From Caryophanales bacterium (lineage in GTDB: Bacteria > Bacillota_I > Bacilli_A > RF39 > UBA660): a stretch of 5,691 nucleotides of DNA. The stretch covers positions 1 through 5,691 of the forward strand of contig JAEEZV010000037.1 in assembly GCA_016291995.1 (NCBI GenBank). The letters are read 5' to 3'. The notes below the pieces were generated by a model. The model did not search any database, was not told the DNA's origin, and was given only the letters and a program-made list of their open reading frames with translations. The position numbers and the translations under genes are program-made. Shown here one piece after another: positions 4,180 to 5,691 of the stretch (positions are counted from its first letter, which is position 1; each line of letters begins with the position of its first letter).

Positions 4180-5691
4180 TTATTTGGGTTCATCATCATA
4201 TGGATCTAGTGTACATACTCCATCTCTGTATACGGTTTTATATTCATCAAAATTACTATATACATAATGGCATTCATATTCACCATAACTGTTAATTGTA
4301 CATATTACTCCGCCGCCACCATTACAGTATGCTTCATCAATTGGATACTTTTTACCGGTATACATTTTTTGCGTGTTAGATAAAGTGTATACTTGGGTTC
4401 TATAGTCAAATGAATGAGCTGCTGTTTCACTATCATATGGTGAAACGCCAATAGAGTATTTTGTTACCTCGCCATTATTTAAATTTAGAGCATTGATGGC
4501 TGATGGTGCATTATTTCTTCCATGATGGGCTTGTTGATATATTACTAAATCATTTAGACTATCGTGATTTTCATTGATTATATAATTAGCTATTGCTTCG
4601 GCAGTTTTAGTTTCTGCTTTGACTCTTACAGGGAATACTAATTCTTCGGTATTTTTATATATTTTTTTCTTTGTGGCTGCCGTTACATTCATAGTAAATT
4701 CGGTAATATAACTCTCGCTACTTATTTTTGGAATATTCTCTTCATATTTTAAGGAAGTATCATCACTATTTCTATAACTATACCAATTAGTTATTGCATC
4801 GTTATACCCATCAAAAGCAACAGTATATCCATTGTTTTGCAAATCACTTGGTACGTAGATATATTTGTTAGAATTACCAGTTTTTATTTTAAACAAGACT
4901 GCGATAGAATTAGCATTTTCATTACACATACCATCATCTAGGAAATAGGTAGTAAAGTCTTCTGATGTGCTATTTGTTGGAGTTGTTGTTATTGCATTCG
5001 TATTCTCATTGGCTTCGGTAGTGAAGAATTTTGTACCTTCAAAACTGATTGTGGATGTTCTAAACCTATAAAAAGTGTTTCTTCTAAGGGTATTAACTCC
5101 ATTATCAGATGTGCCATAAATAGTAGTCGTAGAACATAATTTAGATCTCTCTATACCTAGTTTGGCAGCAATTGCAGCATAGACATCATATACATTAAAT
5201 AGAATCATATCAATATTTGAATTAATTGTATATACACTGCTATTTTCTCCAGTTTGATAATTGAATGATGGATACAATAGTTCATCATCATTTAATTGAC
5301 CGGTAAATTTTTCATTTTCATCATCATATCCGCCTTTTATGTACTCTTTAGCTTTTTCTAAGGCATCGTCTATATCTAACCTTTTTGTGTAAAAATAATC
5401 TTTTAGGTTAATTCTATTTTCTATCTTGGCATGTATTTTTTCTTTTAATTCAGAAGGTAAACTTATTTCTTTATAGATGAAATTATTGATAATTATCTCA
5501 GTATCACCTGGAAAATCGTCATCTTCCATGCCAATGTCTTTAACATGATCAAGTAATTGTGATAAACTTCCGTAATGATCGCCATGTCCGTGGGATATAA
5601 TTAGATAATCAATCGTTATTGTACTAGTTTTGGATAGGTCTTTTAGTTTCGATAAAATGATATTATAGTCATAATCGTATCCAGTATCAAT
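4180..5691 (-). CDS. ComEC-like metallo-beta-lactamase-fold protein with large insertions (N-terminus off window)
   Basis: The frame is open from the window edge (5691) through an internal ATG (5529) to TAA at 4180, giving 503 visible residues; the true start lies outside. Counting the Ile at 5691 as 1, the features are IDTG (1-4, the conserved motif I Asp region), the metal-binding HGHGDH (34-39), NANSIAVLFKI (259-269) with VPSDL (280-284) where relatives have a TGD strand (Asp283 the likely ligand), and QAHHG (387-391). The order and sequence resemble the soluble hydrolase domain of ComEC/Rec2 (COG2333). Differences from it: about 220 residues separate HGHGDH from the NSI strand and about 105 separate SDL from HHG, both far longer than usual. 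The first insert is Thr/Asn-rich near its end. The tail has four cysteines (456, 464, 474, 493), suggesting a secreted or surface form. Being Zn-dependent and acting on a phosphodiester is inference; the substrate is unknown. No ComEC channel domain is visible in this window. Confidence 0.82.
   Translation of the reverse strand: MDTGYDYDYNIILSKLKDLSKTSTITIDYLIISHGHGDHYGSLSQLLDHVKDIGMEDDDFPGDTEIIINNFIYKEISLPSELKEKIHAKIENRINLKDYFYTKRLDIDDALEKAKEYIKGGYDDENEKFTGQLNDDELLYPSFNYQTGENSSVYTINSNIDMILFNVYDVYAAIAAKLGIERSKLCSTTTIYGTSDNGVNTLRRNTFYRFRTSTISFEGTKFFTTEANENTNAITTTPTNSTSEDFTTYFLDDGMCNENANSIAVLFKIKTGNSNKYIYVPSDLQNNGYTVAFDGYNDAITNWYSYRNSDDTSLKYEENIPKISSESYITEFTMNVTAATKKKIYKNTEELVFPVRVKAETKTAEAIANYIINENHDSLNDLVIYQQAHHGRNNAPSAINALNLNNGEVTKYSIGVSPYDSETAAHSFDYRTQVYTLSNTQKMYTGKKYPIDEAYCNGGGGVICTINSYGEYECHYVYSNFDEYKTVYRDGVCTLDPYDDEPK

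Noticed and set aside
4180..5691. Calling the gene comEC outright
   Set aside because: Only the hydrolase-like part is visible, with atypical inserts and tail and no visible channel domain. The missing N-terminus prevents a ComEC assignment.

Overview
The window is AT-rich (roughly 30% G+C by eye) and reads as a chromosomal segment of a low-GC, monoderm-type Bacillota. It carries HrcA with CIRCE-type operators, the Bacilli-like order murG-murB-ftsQ/divIB, near-perfect AAGGAGG-type ribosome binding sites and TTGACA/TATAAT promoters. Tryptophan is encoded by TGG (in MurG and in the metallo-beta-lactamase-fold protein), and ftsQ ends at TGA. The code is therefore standard, not the mycoplasma one. 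A gut Bacilli lineage (RF39- or Erysipelotrichales-like) would fit, but that placement is inference.

All five genes are on the minus strand, so transcription runs from the high-coordinate end to the low. (1) 5691-4180: 3' part of a gene for a metallo-beta-lactamase-fold protein resembling the hydrolase domain of ComEC. It has two large insertions and a cysteine-rich tail, and ends at a UUCG-loop terminator (4169-4141). (2) 4099-1394: a promoter with an extended -10 box, then murG, murB and ftsQ. murG and murB overlap by 20 nt, and murB and ftsQ are 11 nt apart. The first two genes make lipid II and its precursor; the third belongs to the septal division complex. This is a fragment of the dcw (division and cell wall) cluster; no other dcw gene is visible. 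(3) 1397-1096: a perfect TTGACA-N17-TATAAT promoter whose -35 box overlaps the ftsQ stop codon, a 74-codon Flp-like (type IVb) prepilin gene, and a terminator that contains the prepilin stop codon. (4) 1055-1: a perfect TTGACA-N16-TATAAT promoter bracketed by two variant CIRCE operators, followed by hrcA. hrcA starts at TTG and runs off the window edge; grpE-dnaK-dnaJ would be expected beyond it.

The window is compact. Intergenic spaces are at most about 150 bp and each is filled with recognisable promoter, operator or terminator signals. No stretch over 300 bp lacks a gene. I saw no tRNA, rRNA, CRISPR array or insertion sequence. The parts that merit most attention are the remodelled metallo-beta-lactamase protein, the orphan pilin with a cysteine-bearing tail, and the paired variant CIRCE operators.
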